The notes: generated by a model from the sequence alone, not told the origin. Counted from the stretch's first letter, positions 51,076 through 59,944 are shown. The stretch: 64,000 nucleotides of DNA from Bradyrhizobium tropiciagri (GCF_018130545.1 NZ_JAFCKF010000005.1:728451-792450); one strand, 5' to 3'. Program-made: numbers and translations.

Positions 51076-51972
51076 ATGAACTCCGCACCCATTCCGAATG
51101 CAGGTGAACCTGGTGAGGCTCCGATCGCGAGCGCCGATGAGCGGCTTGCGGAAGCCCACAAGCAGATCGCCCGCGCTGATGAAGAGCTCACGCGTTTGAG
51201 TGAGCAGCTTGCGAGGATGGAGCGCGACGCTGCGGCGCCACCGCCGGCTAAGCCTGACCCGCCCTCGGTCGAACCTGCGCCTGCTCCGACCGGACCTGTT
51301 TCGGCAGAACCTGTTTCGGCAGAACGTGTTTCGGTAGAACCTGGCCCGCAATCATCGTCCGGAAGGCCGGCTTTCCGAGCCCTCGCCGCCATGTCGCTGG
51401 CGGCGTGTATCGTTGTCGCCGTGTTGGCTTCGCAATCGTCTTATGGTGCGAAAGCCAAGCTGGTTGTCGCCCGCTGGGTGCCGCAGCTCGCTTCGGCTCC
51501 ATCATTGCCGCCGGAGCATCCACCGCTTCCCGCGCAGCCGGCTCCACCTGTCGTTCAAGTTGCCGCGGCCGAGGCTGCGCCACCGCAACCGGCGCCGGCG
51601 CCTTCGACCCCAACGCAGGACGCCGTGCCCAAAGCAACACAGGACACCGCGCCGCCGGCTCCTGCACCGCCTCCGGATCAAACCGGGCTGCTGCAAACCA
51701 TTGCGCGCGATCTCGCGAACATGCAGCGAAACATCGAACAGCTCAAGGCGGACCAGCAACAAGCGGCCCGCGAGAGCTCCAAAGCCATTGAGGAACTCAA
51801 GGCAAGCCAGGATGAATTGAAGCGGGCGCTCGCGAAGGTATCCGAGCAGAAGACGTCAGCGCCTCCGACGCAGCCGGCTCCAACCCCGCGCAAGCCCCAG
51901 CGGACATATGAGCCGCCCTACGCGAGAGCGCCGCCTCGAATGCCAAGGGAATGGCTCTACGACGATTGGTAG
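51076..51972 (+). CDS. Coiled-coil and proline-rich single-pass membrane protein
   Basis: The 298-residue product begins MNSAPIPNAGEPGEAP. A short coiled coil (RLAEAHKQIARADEELTRLSEQLARME, about residues 22-48) is followed by a proline/glutamate region with a tandem PVSAE PVSAE RVSVE repeat. One membrane helix (near 100-120, RALAAMSLAACIVVAVLA) leads to a long proline/alanine-rich external region. A second coiled coil near 205-260 (LARDLANMQRNIEQLKADQQQ) precedes a basic C-terminus. The start is ATG 51076 with AGAGGGA at 51063-51069. No enzyme domain. It may be an envelope-spanning linker protein. I recognise the type, not a named family. Confidence 0.7.
   Translation: MNSAPIPNAGEPGEAPIASADERLAEAHKQIARADEELTRLSEQLARMERDAAAPPPAKPDPPSVEPAPAPTGPVSAEPVSAERVSVEPGPQSSSGRPAFRALAAMSLAACIVVAVLASQSSYGAKAKLVVARWVPQLASAPSLPPEHPPLPAQPAPPVVQVAAAEAAPPQPAPAPSTPTQDAVPKATQDTAPPAPAPPPDQTGLLQTIARDLANMQRNIEQLKADQQQAARESSKAIEELKASQDELKRALAKVSEQKTSAPPTQPAPTPRKPQRTYEPPYARAPPRMPREWLYDDW
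51295..51339 (+). repeat. 15-bp tandem repeat, three copies
   Basis: CCTGTTTCGGCAGAA is repeated at 51295-51309 and 51310-51324, with a variant CGTGTTTCGGTAGAA at 51325-51339. It encodes PVSAE-PVSAE-RVSVE within the coiled-coil/proline-rich protein. Confidence 0.9.
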
Positions 51973-52348
51973 CCGTCGATGCGGTGATCATCGATTCTGA
52001 TCCGGTACAGCGCCTCGATTGAGAATTCGGCGCATTGCCGCTTTCGGTTCTCCCATCAGCGTAGTGGTCACGTGCCCCGTCGATTCCGGTGCGGAATGTG
52101 ACGTCGACACACTCTTGACGCGCCGTCGAAGACGTTTTGTTCAGTCATGTTGCTGACGCATTCTCTGTCTTAGTCGGGTGAGAACTAAAAACACTGCGTG
52201 GGACCGCGCCCGGTTCCCACATTGGTTCCGTCGCCGGAATTGGCACGAATCCGCGAAAGATTGGCCCGAGCTAACGCCTCCACGTTCGCTCGATCATGTC
52301 TTGCGGAGTCGGGAACCGAACGATCGAAAAATCAGTCAAGGAGTTATG
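51973..52348. other. Intergenic region upstream of the RlpA-like gene
   Basis: No gene seen in these 376 bp. The frame of the RlpA-like protein is open back to 52178, but the extra 56 residues are basic and unlike an exported protein. AAGGAG at 52338-52343 marks the true start. No strong hairpin was found. Confidence 0.5.
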
Positions 52349-52840
52349 ATGCTGTTCGGCTCGAGCGCCGCAGTTTGCGGCGCCGTGGTTGCGCTAGCCA
52401 TTTTTGGCCCAGCTGCTGGAAGTGAAATCGGTGCGGTTCATTCAAGCGACGTCGTCAATGCGGCCTGTGGGGATGCGATCGTTGGCGCTGCATCCATGTA
52501 CAATCCGTTCGAGCCCGGCAAGGAAGAGGGCGGTCCGAGCACAGCCTCAGGCGAGCGCTATGATCGCACGGTCTGGGCGGCTGCCATCAAGACCAGCCTG
52601 CGTCGGAAGTTTGGTGGGGTCCAATTCGGCGCGAGGCCGAAATACGCCCTGGTCGAGGCTGCAGGCAAGAAGGTCATCGTCAAGATAAATGACGTGGGGC
52701 CACTCAGGCCTGGCCGCATCATTGACCTCAATGAGCGGACGATGCGCTATTTCGATCCGAGCCTGGAGCTCGGAGTCATTCACGACGTAAAAGTCAGCCC
52801 GCTTGCGGGGGACTATTGGAGCCCCGGGCCGGTCGGCTGA
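52349..52840 (+). CDS. RlpA-like double-psi beta-barrel exported protein
   Basis: The 163-residue product begins with a signal peptide (MLFGSSAAVCGAVVALAIFGPAAG). The mature domain has ASMYNPFEPGKEEGG with STASGERYD, WAAAIKTSLRRKF, KINDVGPLRPGRIIDL and ERTMRYFDPSLELG. These are the RlpA/DPBB signatures, with the acidic residue in the NDVGP segment as the likely catalytic or structural site. RlpA proteins cleave or bind naked glycan strands of peptidoglycan at septa and usually have a SPOR domain, absent here. The start is ATG 52349, as AAGGAG 52338-52343 is 5 bp away; ATG 52346 is also possible. It stands alone and converges with the oxidoreductase. Confidence 0.82.
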   Translation: MLFGSSAAVCGAVVALAIFGPAAGSEIGAVHSSDVVNAACGDAIVGAASMYNPFEPGKEEGGPSTASGERYDRTVWAAAIKTSLRRKFGGVQFGARPKYALVEAAGKKVIVKINDVGPLRPGRIIDLNERTMRYFDPSLELGVIHDVKVSPLAGDYWSPGPVG

Positions 52841-52860
52841 ACGTTGTACGCGAAAGAGGA

Positions 52861-52924
52861 GGGCGGATTACGCGGGGCCTGTCATCGGGCCGCGCTCTGC
52901 GCGGACCCGTTGGCTAATCCGCCC
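52861..52924. repeat. Inverted repeat GGGCGGATTA ... TAATCCGCCC
   Basis: GGGCGGATTA (52861-52870) and TAATCCGCCC (52915-52924) form a perfect 10-bp stem in the gap between convergent genes, and a CGCGGGGCC-type inner part adds pairing. The GGGCGGATTA...TAATCCGCCC element is one of the dispersed Bradyrhizobium intergenic repeats and may act as a bidirectional terminator. Confidence 0.75.
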
Positions 52925-52931
52925 TGCGCAG

Positions 52932-53900
52932 CTACAGCGTCACGACGATCTTGCCGAGGTGCTTGTTGGCTTCCATGTGCTCGAACGCCTTGCCGATCTC
53001 GGCGAATTTGTAGACCTGATCGATCGGCAGCTGCAGCTTGCGCGCTTCGACCGCCGGCCAGATGTCCTTGCGCACCTCGTCGAAGATCTCGCGGATCTCC
53101 TCGATCGAGCGGGTGCGGAAGGTGACGCCGATATACTGGATGCGGCGCGCCGCGTGCAGGTCGAAGTTGAAATCGCCGTGGGTGCCGCCGAGCCGGCCGA
53201 CATTGACGATGCGGCCCTTGACCTTGGTCGCCTTCAGGTTCTGGTTCGCGACCGGGCCCGAGACCTGGTCGACGATCAGGTCGACGCCTTCGCCCGAGGT
53301 CGCCTGCAACACCTGATCGACCCAGCCGGGATCCTTCGAGTCCACCGCAAGATCGGCGCCGAACTCCTTCAGCCGGCCGCGGCGCATCGCGTCGGTCGAG
53401 GATCCCACCACGAGTTTTGCGCCCTTCAGTTTCGCGATCTGCATTGCCATCAGGCCGACGCCGGAGCTCGCGCCCTGGATCAGCACGGTCTGGCCCGCCA
53501 GTAACGCGCCGTTGGTGACGACAGCATTGTGCATGGTGGCGAGCGCGACGGGCAGCGTCGCGGCCTCGTCGAAATTCATGTTCGAGGGCGTGCGAAACAA
53601 CCGGCCGTGATCGGCCAGCGTATATTCGGCGAACGCCGCGCCGCCGGAGCCCATGATCTTGTCGCCGACCTTGACGCCTTTGGCGTCGGGGCCGAGCTCG
53701 GCGACCTCGCCGGCCCATTCCATGCCGAGCACGGTGCCGACGCCGCCGGCCGCGCCGTGCGCGTGGCCCTTGGTCATGCCGAGATCGGCGCGGTTCAGCC
53801 CGCAGGCGTGCACCTTGACCAGCACCTGCGTGCCCTTGGGTGTGGGCTTGGCGACGTCAGTGATCTCAGGACCGTTGGCTCCGTAGACATACGCTTTCAT
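52932..53900 (-). CDS. Quinone oxidoreductase-like zinc-independent MDR-family dehydrogenase
   Basis: The 322-residue product belongs to the MDR superfamily: N-terminal GroES-like domain (MKAYVYGANGPEITDV, VKVHACGLNRADLGM) and the Rossmann motif ASSGVGLMAMQIAKLKGA near residues 148-165. It lacks the cysteine cluster of zinc alcohol dehydrogenases, as in NADPH:quinone oxidoreductases. The start ATG 53900 has GGAGAG upstream (complement of 53907-53915). It probably reduces a quinone or enoyl/enone substrate with NADPH. The next gene on the strand is the secreted hydrolase, 65 bp upstream, so co-transcription is possible. The exact substrate is unknown. Confidence 0.85.
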   Translation of the reverse strand: MKAYVYGANGPEITDVAKPTPKGTQVLVKVHACGLNRADLGMTKGHAHGAAGGVGTVLGMEWAGEVAELGPDAKGVKVGDKIMGSGGAAFAEYTLADHGRLFRTPSNMNFDEAATLPVALATMHNAVVTNGALLAGQTVLIQGASSGVGLMAMQIAKLKGAKLVVGSSTDAMRRGRLKEFGADLAVDSKDPGWVDQVLQATSGEGVDLIVDQVSGPVANQNLKATKVKGRIVNVGRLGGTHGDFNFDLHAARRIQYIGVTFRTRSIEEIREIFDEVRKDIWPAVEARKLQLPIDQVYKFAEIGKAFEHMEANKHLGKIVVTL

Positions 53901-53965
53901 GGGGTTCTCTCCAGCTGTTTGCCGAGGCGCATCTTGCTGCACGTCGCGCTGTTGTTGATGTGATG

Positions 53966-54958
53966 TCAGGGCTGGTGGACGTCCAGCTGCTTGCGGAAGA
54001 AGGCGAGAATGTCGGCGTTCAATTCCTTGTGGAATGCGGTGCGATCGAAGCCCGGCCGGTCCGTGCAGATCTTCGGCAGCTTGGCCGTGAGCGATGCAGA
54101 GCAGGGCACGAGAAACACGAAATGCCCGGCGTTGCGGACCACATGATAGTCGGTCTTGATCGGCAGCGCCTGGTTGATCGCCGTGACATAGCCGGGATTG
54201 ATCTCGGTGATCTTGTCCTCGCCGCTGAGCTCCGAGGCCCAGAGCTGGGTCGGGATCGTCACGTCCTTTAATGCGTTGCGATCGAACAGCGGTCCGAACG
54301 CCGGATCGGCGATCACCATCGCCTTGACGCGCGGGTCGTGCACGACGGCCTGCGCCGGAAGCTCGTTGCGTTGCAATTCCTCGCAACTCGGCTTGCGATA
54401 GGGCACGTCGCAGAACGCGGTGGCCTTTCGGATATCAGGATTGGCGCCGGCGACGACGAGGCCGGTGTAGCCGCCGCGGGAAAAGCCGAAGAAGCCGACC
54501 TTGGCGGGATCGAGCTTCGCGCGATCCGGCCACGTATCGAGCATGTAGTCGATCGCCCGCTTGATATCGGCGGAGCGCTCGACCAGCGCGGCGAGCGTGT
54601 CTGCCCGGGTCATGTCACCCGCGCCGCTATCGACGGGATGATTGACGGCGACCACGACGAAGCCTGCATCCGCGAGCGTCTCGGCGGTGTCGTGATGGCC
54701 GGTGAAGCTGCCGCCGAAACCATGCGAGACCAGGACCAGCGGCAGCTTGTCGCCCACCACAGGGCAATCCGCCGTTCCCGGCAGCGTCGAGTTTTTGAGC
54801 TTGAACTCGCCCGCGGGAGCTGCGCAGGGCGACCACACCGCCATCTGAAGCGGCGCGGCGCCGTCCGCTTCCACGGTGACCAGCCGCAGACCTGCTGCGT
54901 GGGCACACGCGGCCGACAGGCAGAGTGCGGCCGCAACAGCCGACTGAAACAGACGCAT
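53966..54958 (-). CDS. Exported alpha/beta hydrolase, dienelactone-hydrolase/PAF-acetylhydrolase-like
   Basis: The 330-residue product has a signal peptide (LFQSAVAAALCLSAACAHAAG) and an alpha/beta-hydrolase core: LVLVSHGFGGSFTGHHD near residues 74-90, nucleophile Ser160 in FGFSRGG, an acidic residue near ADPAFGP, and the closing His in RNAGHFVFL near residue 281. Four cysteines in the mature part may form disulfides. It resembles the predicted dienelactone hydrolase family (COG4188), including bacterial esterases acting on ester or lactone substrates. ATG 54958 gives MRLFQS. The oxidoreductase follows 65 bp later on the same strand. Substrate not inferable. Confidence 0.82.
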   Translation of the reverse strand: MRLFQSAVAAALCLSAACAHAAGLRLVTVEADGAAPLQMAVWSPCAAPAGEFKLKNSTLPGTADCPVVGDKLPLVLVSHGFGGSFTGHHDTAETLADAGFVVVAVNHPVDSGAGDMTRADTLAALVERSADIKRAIDYMLDTWPDRAKLDPAKVGFFGFSRGGYTGLVVAGANPDIRKATAFCDVPYRKPSCEELQRNELPAQAVVHDPRVKAMVIADPAFGPLFDRNALKDVTIPTQLWASELSGEDKITEINPGYVTAINQALPIKTDYHVVRNAGHFVFLVPCSASLTAKLPKICTDRPGFDRTAFHKELNADILAFFRKQLDVHQP

Positions 54959-54971
54959 GCAAATCTCCGCT

Positions 54972-55053
54972 GGAGCAGTTTCGGTTCTGATTGAATCAGA
55001 ACCGAAGCTCTAGCTTTTATGTTGACGCGTTGTCTTTACACGAACCGGTGTCC
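54972..55053. repeat. Intergenic palindromic repeat, copy 2 (homologous to 501-572)
   Basis: TTCGGTTCTGATT (54980-54992) and AATCAGAACCGAA (54994-55006) form a near-perfect palindrome. AGCTCTAGCTTTTATG, GACGCGTTGTC and ACGAACCGGTGTCC follow, in the same order as the reverse of the element at 501-572. It separates the hydrolase start from the nitronate monooxygenase end. Confidence 0.75.
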
Positions 55054-55054
55054 G

Positions 55055-56295
<1,241 letters not shown>

Positions 56296-56763
56296 TTATT
56301 GGGTCGGCTGGGCCTGCTCGGATGATTGATATGCCGTCACGGTCCGCGCCATCGCAGCCGTCGCTTCCTCGTCGAACGCGGCCGCGATGTCGCGCATGCT
56401 GACGACGCCGATCAGGCTGTAATTGTCGATCACGGGCACGTGCCGAATGTGGTGCTTGGTCATGAGATGACGGATGTGCTCGAGCGTGTCGCTCGACGTG
56501 CACGACACCAGCTGCTGCACCGAGACGAACTGCGACACCTTCATGTTGGCGCCGGCCGCACCGTGTTCGGCGATCGCGCGCACCACGTCGCGCTCGGTGA
56601 ACATGCCGGCGCAGGTGTTGCCTTCGGTGCGAACGACATCCTTGACCACCAGCGCGCTGATATTGCTGGCACGCATCAGTTGCGCGGCGATCGCGACCGT
56701 CTCGTTCATGCGGACCGTGGCGACGCGGGGGGTCTTCTTGCGCAGGATATCTCCGACTTGCAT
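56296..56763 (-). CDS. CBS-domain protein
   Basis: The 155-residue product is a pair of CBS domains: MQVGDILRKKTPRVATVRMNETV at the start, SALVVKDVV...GMFTERDVVRAI (about residues 37-66), then HHIRHVPVIDNYSLIGVVSMRDI (about 104-126). CBS pairs bind adenosine nucleotides (AMP, ATP, SAM) and regulate other proteins. The start ATG 56763 has the strong AAGGAGG (on the minus strand), and a palindrome TGGTATACAAAATACCA sits 35 bp upstream. It is next to OFA-family transporters in the same orientation, suggesting a regulatory or sensor role for that system (inference). Confidence 0.87.
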   Translation of the reverse strand: MQVGDILRKKTPRVATVRMNETVAIAAQLMRASNISALVVKDVVRTEGNTCAGMFTERDVVRAIAEHGAAGANMKVSQFVSVQQLVSCTSSDTLEHIRHLMTKHHIRHVPVIDNYSLIGVVSMRDIAAAFDEEATAAMARTVTAYQSSEQAQPTQ

Positions 56764-56797
56764 GGCAACCTCCTTGGGATCATCGATGGGTTGAGTC

Positions 56798-56814
56798 TGG
56801 TATACAAAATACCA
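56798..56814. promoter_or_regulatory. Operator-like palindrome TGGTAT-N5-ATACCA, 35 bp upstream of the CBS gene
   Basis: TGGTATACAAAATACCA is a perfect 6-bp inverted repeat with a 5-bp spacer (56798-56803 and 56809-56814). Copies of the same architecture occur at 58423-58439 and 59928-59944, each upstream of a different gene of this cluster. The symmetric TGGTAT half-site is of the kind bound by GntR/FCD-type regulators. Confidence 0.65.
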
Positions 56815-56937
56815 ATTGTCAACGGGCCAGTTGCGAGAATGTACCACCGGGAAACAGCTTAAATAGGCAGGTTTGCTGACATGTCGGGCGATTGTGAGCG
56901 GCCGTGAGTTGGCGAGCGATCGCGGTGAGCTCGGTTG

Positions 56938-56963
56938 TCTGGCATCTGGTATCCCTGATGGGG
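56938..56963. promoter_or_regulatory. TCTGGCATCTGGTAT / TGGTATCCCTGATGGGG block
   Basis: TCTGGCATCTGGTAT (56938-56952) matches exactly, on the other strand, 60342-60356. TGGTATCCCTGATGGGG (56947-56963) matches 15 of 17 bases at 60418-60434. It contains two tandem half-sites (TGGCAT, TGGTAT) and lies between the end of the first OFA gene and the CBS start. Confidence 0.55.
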
Positions 56964-56973
56964 TCAAAAGAAA

Positions 56974-56995
56974 GAGGCGCACCGGGGTGCGCCTC
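56974..56995 (-). terminator. Rho-independent terminator of the first OFA transporter
   Basis: GAGGCGCACC (56974-56983) and GGTGCGCCTC (56986-56995) form a perfect 10-bp stem with a 2-nt loop. On the minus strand it is followed by TTTCTTTTG. It ends the gene 57022-58338. Confidence 0.85.
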
Positions 56996-57021
56996 GATCA
57001 GTCCAGCAGGCGATCGCGAGA

Positions 57022-58338
57022 TCAGGCGACCTTGGCGCCCGGCGCGGTCTCGGTTGCGGCGGCGGCTTCGTTGCCGTGGATGAAGGCGCGGCGCATCGGC
57101 TTGATCACGAACAGGGCCATCAGCGCCGCGGTGGCGTTGAGCGCGACCGCGATTACGAACACCGCCTGCCAGCCATAGTTGGCGGCAACGATGCTGGCGG
57201 CCGGCACCAACAGCGCGGCGGTGCCCTTTGCGGTGTAGAGCATGCCATTGTTGGTGGTCGCGAACTTCGAGCCGAAGGTGTCGCCGGAGGTCGCCGGGAA
57301 CAGCGAGTAGATCTCGCCGAACACGCCGAAATAGACCGCGGTCGCCAGCACGAACACCACGGGGTTGTGACCCCAGGTCGACAGCGTCAGCAGCATCAGC
57401 GCGCCGGTACCGAACGCGATGAACATGGTGTGCTCGCGGCCGATATTGTCGGAGACCCAGCCGAAGAACGGCCGTCCGAAACCGTCGAAGATGCGGTCGA
57501 GCGAAATCGCGAAGGTCAGCGCGGCCATCTGGAAGCCGGCGAGCGAGACCGGCGTCGTGGCGATCTTGTAGTCGTGCGCGATCGGCGCGATCTGCGCCGC
57601 CGCCATCAGGCCGCCGGAGGCGACCATCACGAACACCAGATACATCACCCAGAAGATCGGGCTGCGCAGCACCTGCGGCGGTGTGAAATCGATCTTGGTC
57701 TGCGGCAAATTGAGCTGCTTCTTCTTCGGCGGCACCAAGACCGAGGGCGGCTGGATGAAGAAGGCGAGGATGAACACGATCAGGCCTTGTCCGATGCCGA
57801 AGTCGAAGAACGCGGTCTGATAGCCGCTCGCGGCGATCATGTTGGCGATCGGCACCACGGTGATCGCAGCGCCCGCGCCGAAGCCGGCCGCGGTTGCGCC
57901 GGCGGCGAGGCCGCGGCGATCGGGAAACCATTTCAGCGCATTGCCGACGCAGGTGCCGTACACCGCGCCCGCGCCGATGCCACCGACCACGGCCGCAGCG
58001 TAGAGCAGGGTCAGCGAGTCGGCGTAGGAGTTCAGCACCCAGGCGAGCGCGATCATGACGCCGCCGAACATGATGACCAGCCGCGGGCCGTATTTGTCGA
58101 CGAACCAGGCTTCGACCGGCACCAGCCAGGTCTCGGTCACCACGAAGATCGTGAAGGCGAACTGGATCGCCGCGCGGCCCCAATGATGCGCGCCGTCGAT
58201 CGGATCGACGAACAGCGTCCAGCCATATTGCAGGTTCGCGATCATCGCCATGCAGACGATGCCCATGACGAGCTGCAGCCAGCGGAAGCCGCTGGACGAA
58301 GGTTGAGCTTGTGTTGCGGCAGTATTGCTGGAAACCAT
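57022..58338 (-). CDS. OFA-family (oxalate:formate antiporter) MFS transporter, copy 1
   Basis: The 438-residue product has 12 predicted transmembrane helices. Typical OFA segments are YGWTLFVDP in helix 1, FVDKYGPRLVIMFGGV in loop 2-3, GTCVGNALKWFPDRRG and AAGATAAGFGAGAA near residues 130-160, and FGWVSDNIGRE near 280. OFA proteins exchange oxalate for formate or carry related dicarboxylates and monocarboxylates. The start ATG 58338 has GGGAGGA on the minus strand. Its own terminator is at 56974-56995 and a palindromic operator-like site at 58423-58439. The closely related gene 58581-59873 is upstream. The substrate is by family, not proven. Confidence 0.85.
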   Translation of the reverse strand: MVSSNTAATQAQPSSSGFRWLQLVMGIVCMAMIANLQYGWTLFVDPIDGAHHWGRAAIQFAFTIFVVTETWLVPVEAWFVDKYGPRLVIMFGGVMIALAWVLNSYADSLTLLYAAAVVGGIGAGAVYGTCVGNALKWFPDRRGLAAGATAAGFGAGAAITVVPIANMIAASGYQTAFFDFGIGQGLIVFILAFFIQPPSVLVPPKKKQLNLPQTKIDFTPPQVLRSPIFWVMYLVFVMVASGGLMAAAQIAPIAHDYKIATTPVSLAGFQMAALTFAISLDRIFDGFGRPFFGWVSDNIGREHTMFIAFGTGALMLLTLSTWGHNPVVFVLATAVYFGVFGEIYSLFPATSGDTFGSKFATTNNGMLYTAKGTAALLVPAASIVAANYGWQAVFVIAVALNATAALMALFVIKPMRRAFIHGNEAAAATETAPGAKVA

Positions 58339-58422
58339 CAAGTCCTCCCGAGCGCGCCTGGTCTTCGTGAGACCCAGTGTCGCAATTCTTGTGGCGTATC
58401 GTCGCAAGCGCTCGATGGAGGT

Positions 58423-58439
58423 TGGTATACTATATTCCA
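58423..58439. promoter_or_regulatory. Operator-like palindrome TGGTAT-N5-ATTCCA upstream of OFA copy 1
   Basis: TGGTATACTATATTCCA has the same TGGTAT-N5-ATNCCA architecture as 56798-56814 and 59928-59944, with one mismatch to symmetry. It is about 85 bp upstream of the start. Confidence 0.6.
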
Positions 58440-58467
58440 GAATGCAAGCGTATCTTTCTGCTGCGTC

Positions 58468-58499
58468 GCAGCAAAACTGGCATACTTTGGGCTGATCGG
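58468..58499. promoter_or_regulatory. Shared block GCAGCAAAA ... TGGGCTGATCGG
   Basis: GCAGCAAAA (58468-58476) and TGGGCTGATCGG (58488-58499) are matched by GCAGCAAAA (60400-60408) directly followed by TGGGCTGATTGG (60409-60420). Here an 11-bp insert with a TGGCATAC half-site separates them. Confidence 0.45.
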
Positions 58500-58525
58500 A
58501 CTGCAGAGGCGACGCCGAAAAATGA

Positions 58526-58554
58526 AAAACGCCCGGCGTCTGGCCGGGCGTTTT
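58526..58554 (-). terminator. Rho-independent terminator of OFA copy 2
   Basis: AAAACGCCCGGC (58526-58537) and GCCGGGCGTTTT (58543-58554) form a perfect 12-bp stem with a 5-nt loop. On the minus strand it is followed by a T-rich run. It ends the gene 58581-59873. Confidence 0.88.
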
Positions 58555-58580
58555 CGCGAGCGGAAGAGCGGGCGCGTTGC

Positions 58581-59873
58581 TTACGCCGTCGCCGATTTTG
58601 CGACCACGATTTTGCGCCATGGCTTGAGCAGCGCGATCGCAAGCAGCGAGGCAAGGATGTTGGCGCCGGCTGCGATGATGAACACGTTGTCCCAATTGCC
58701 CGATGACTGCTGCATGTAGTTTGCGATCGGCACCAATAGCGCCGCGGTGCCTTTCGCGGTGTAGAGCAGGCCCGCATTCGTCGTCGCGAACTTGGCGCCG
58801 AACGTGTCGGTGCAGGTCGAGGGAAACAACGAGTAGATCTCGCCCCAGGCGAAGAACACGAAGCCGGAGAGCAGCACGAACCAGACCGGATCGTGTCCCC
58901 AGAGATAGAGCATCCAGATGCCGAAGCCTTCCATGCCGAAGGCGATGAACATCGTGTTCTCGCGGCCGATCATGTCTGAGATCCAGCCGAAGAACGGACG
59001 CGTCAGACCGTTGAGGACGCGGTCGATGGTGGCGGCGAAGGTCACGGCCGTCATCGTCACCGCCATCAGCGTGACCGGCACGCTGTCGACCTTCCAGTCG
59101 ACCGCAATCGGCTTCAGGTTCGCCGTCACCATCAACCCGCCAGCGCCGACGATCACGAACATGAAGTACATCAGCCAGAAGATCGGCTGCCGCAGCACTT
59201 CGGTCGGCTGATAATTGCGTCGGGTCTGGATGATGTTGGCATTCGCCACGACGGCCGGCACCTGACCGGCTTTCGGCGAAAGCAGGAAGAAGGCGAGCAG
59301 CACGATGATGATGCCCTGGCCGAGCCCGAAATACAGGAAGGTGGTCTGGAAGCCGGAGTCCTTGATCATCGCCTGGATCGGCGCCACCGTCAGCGCCGAG
59401 CCCGCGCCGAAACCGGCTGCGGTGATGCCTGCGGCGAGGCCGCGCTTGTCGGGAAACCATTTCAGCGCATTGCCGACGCAGGTGCCGTAGACGCCGCCGG
59501 CGCCGATGCCGGCGATGATCATGCCGAGATAGTAGCCGTTCAGCGAGGTCGCCTGTGCGTTGATCGCCCACCCGATCGCGCACAGGATGCCGCCGATCAG
59601 CACGACGAGGCGCGGACCGTATTTATCGACGAACCAGCCTTCGACCGGCACCAGCCAGGTCTCGAACAGCACGAACAGCGTAAAGGCCCACTGGATCGAG
59701 GCGCGATCCCATCCAAACTTCTTCTGGATGTCGGGGACGAAGAACGTCCACCCGTATTGGTAGTTTGCGATCATCACCATCGCGGCGACGCCGATCGCGA
59801 GTTGCGTCCAGCGATAGGTATCGCTGACACGCGCGGCCGCGGGGGCCGCAGTTGCCTGAACCATGTCCGACAT
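58581..59873 (-). CDS. OFA-family (oxalate:formate antiporter) MFS transporter, copy 2
   Basis: The 430-residue product has 12 predicted transmembrane helices and the OFA signatures YGWTFFVPDIQKKF, FVDKYGPRLVVLIGG, GTCVGNALKWFPDKRGLAAGI and FGWISDMIGRENTM. It resembles the adjacent copy 1 closely in the same segments, implying duplication. The start ATG 59873 has GGGAGGA on the minus strand; an inner ATG at 59864 is an alternative. It has its own terminator and a palindrome at 59928-59944. The family's best-known member, OxlT of Oxalobacter, exchanges oxalate for formate; other substrates are possible. Confidence 0.87.
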   Translation of the reverse strand: MSDMVQATAAPAAARVSDTYRWTQLAIGVAAMVMIANYQYGWTFFVPDIQKKFGWDRASIQWAFTLFVLFETWLVPVEGWFVDKYGPRLVVLIGGILCAIGWAINAQATSLNGYYLGMIIAGIGAGGVYGTCVGNALKWFPDKRGLAAGITAAGFGAGSALTVAPIQAMIKDSGFQTTFLYFGLGQGIIIVLLAFFLLSPKAGQVPAVVANANIIQTRRNYQPTEVLRQPIFWLMYFMFVIVGAGGLMVTANLKPIAVDWKVDSVPVTLMAVTMTAVTFAATIDRVLNGLTRPFFGWISDMIGRENTMFIAFGMEGFGIWMLYLWGHDPVWFVLLSGFVFFAWGEIYSLFPSTCTDTFGAKFATTNAGLLYTAKGTAALLVPIANYMQQSSGNWDNVFIIAAGANILASLLAIALLKPWRKIVVAKSATA

Positions 59874-59927
59874 TGATCCTCCCAGTGCGCGCTTTGTCAT
59901 TCTGCTTTTGGCGCGGCGTCGTCATCT

Positions 59928-59944
59928 TGGTATTCGATATGCCA
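59928..59944. promoter_or_regulatory. Operator-like palindrome TGGTAT-N5-ATGCCA upstream of OFA copy 2
   Basis: TGGTATTCGATATGCCA, extended to CTTGGTAT...ATGCCAAG at 59926-59946, is the third copy of the TGGTAT-N5-ATNCCA architecture. It lies 55 bp upstream of ATG 59873. Confidence 0.62.

Noticed and set aside
57022-59583. 853-codon open frame continuing upstream of OFA copy 1
   Set aside because: The upstream part runs through OFA copy 2 in another frame; the true start is ATG 58338 with a strong ribosome binding site.
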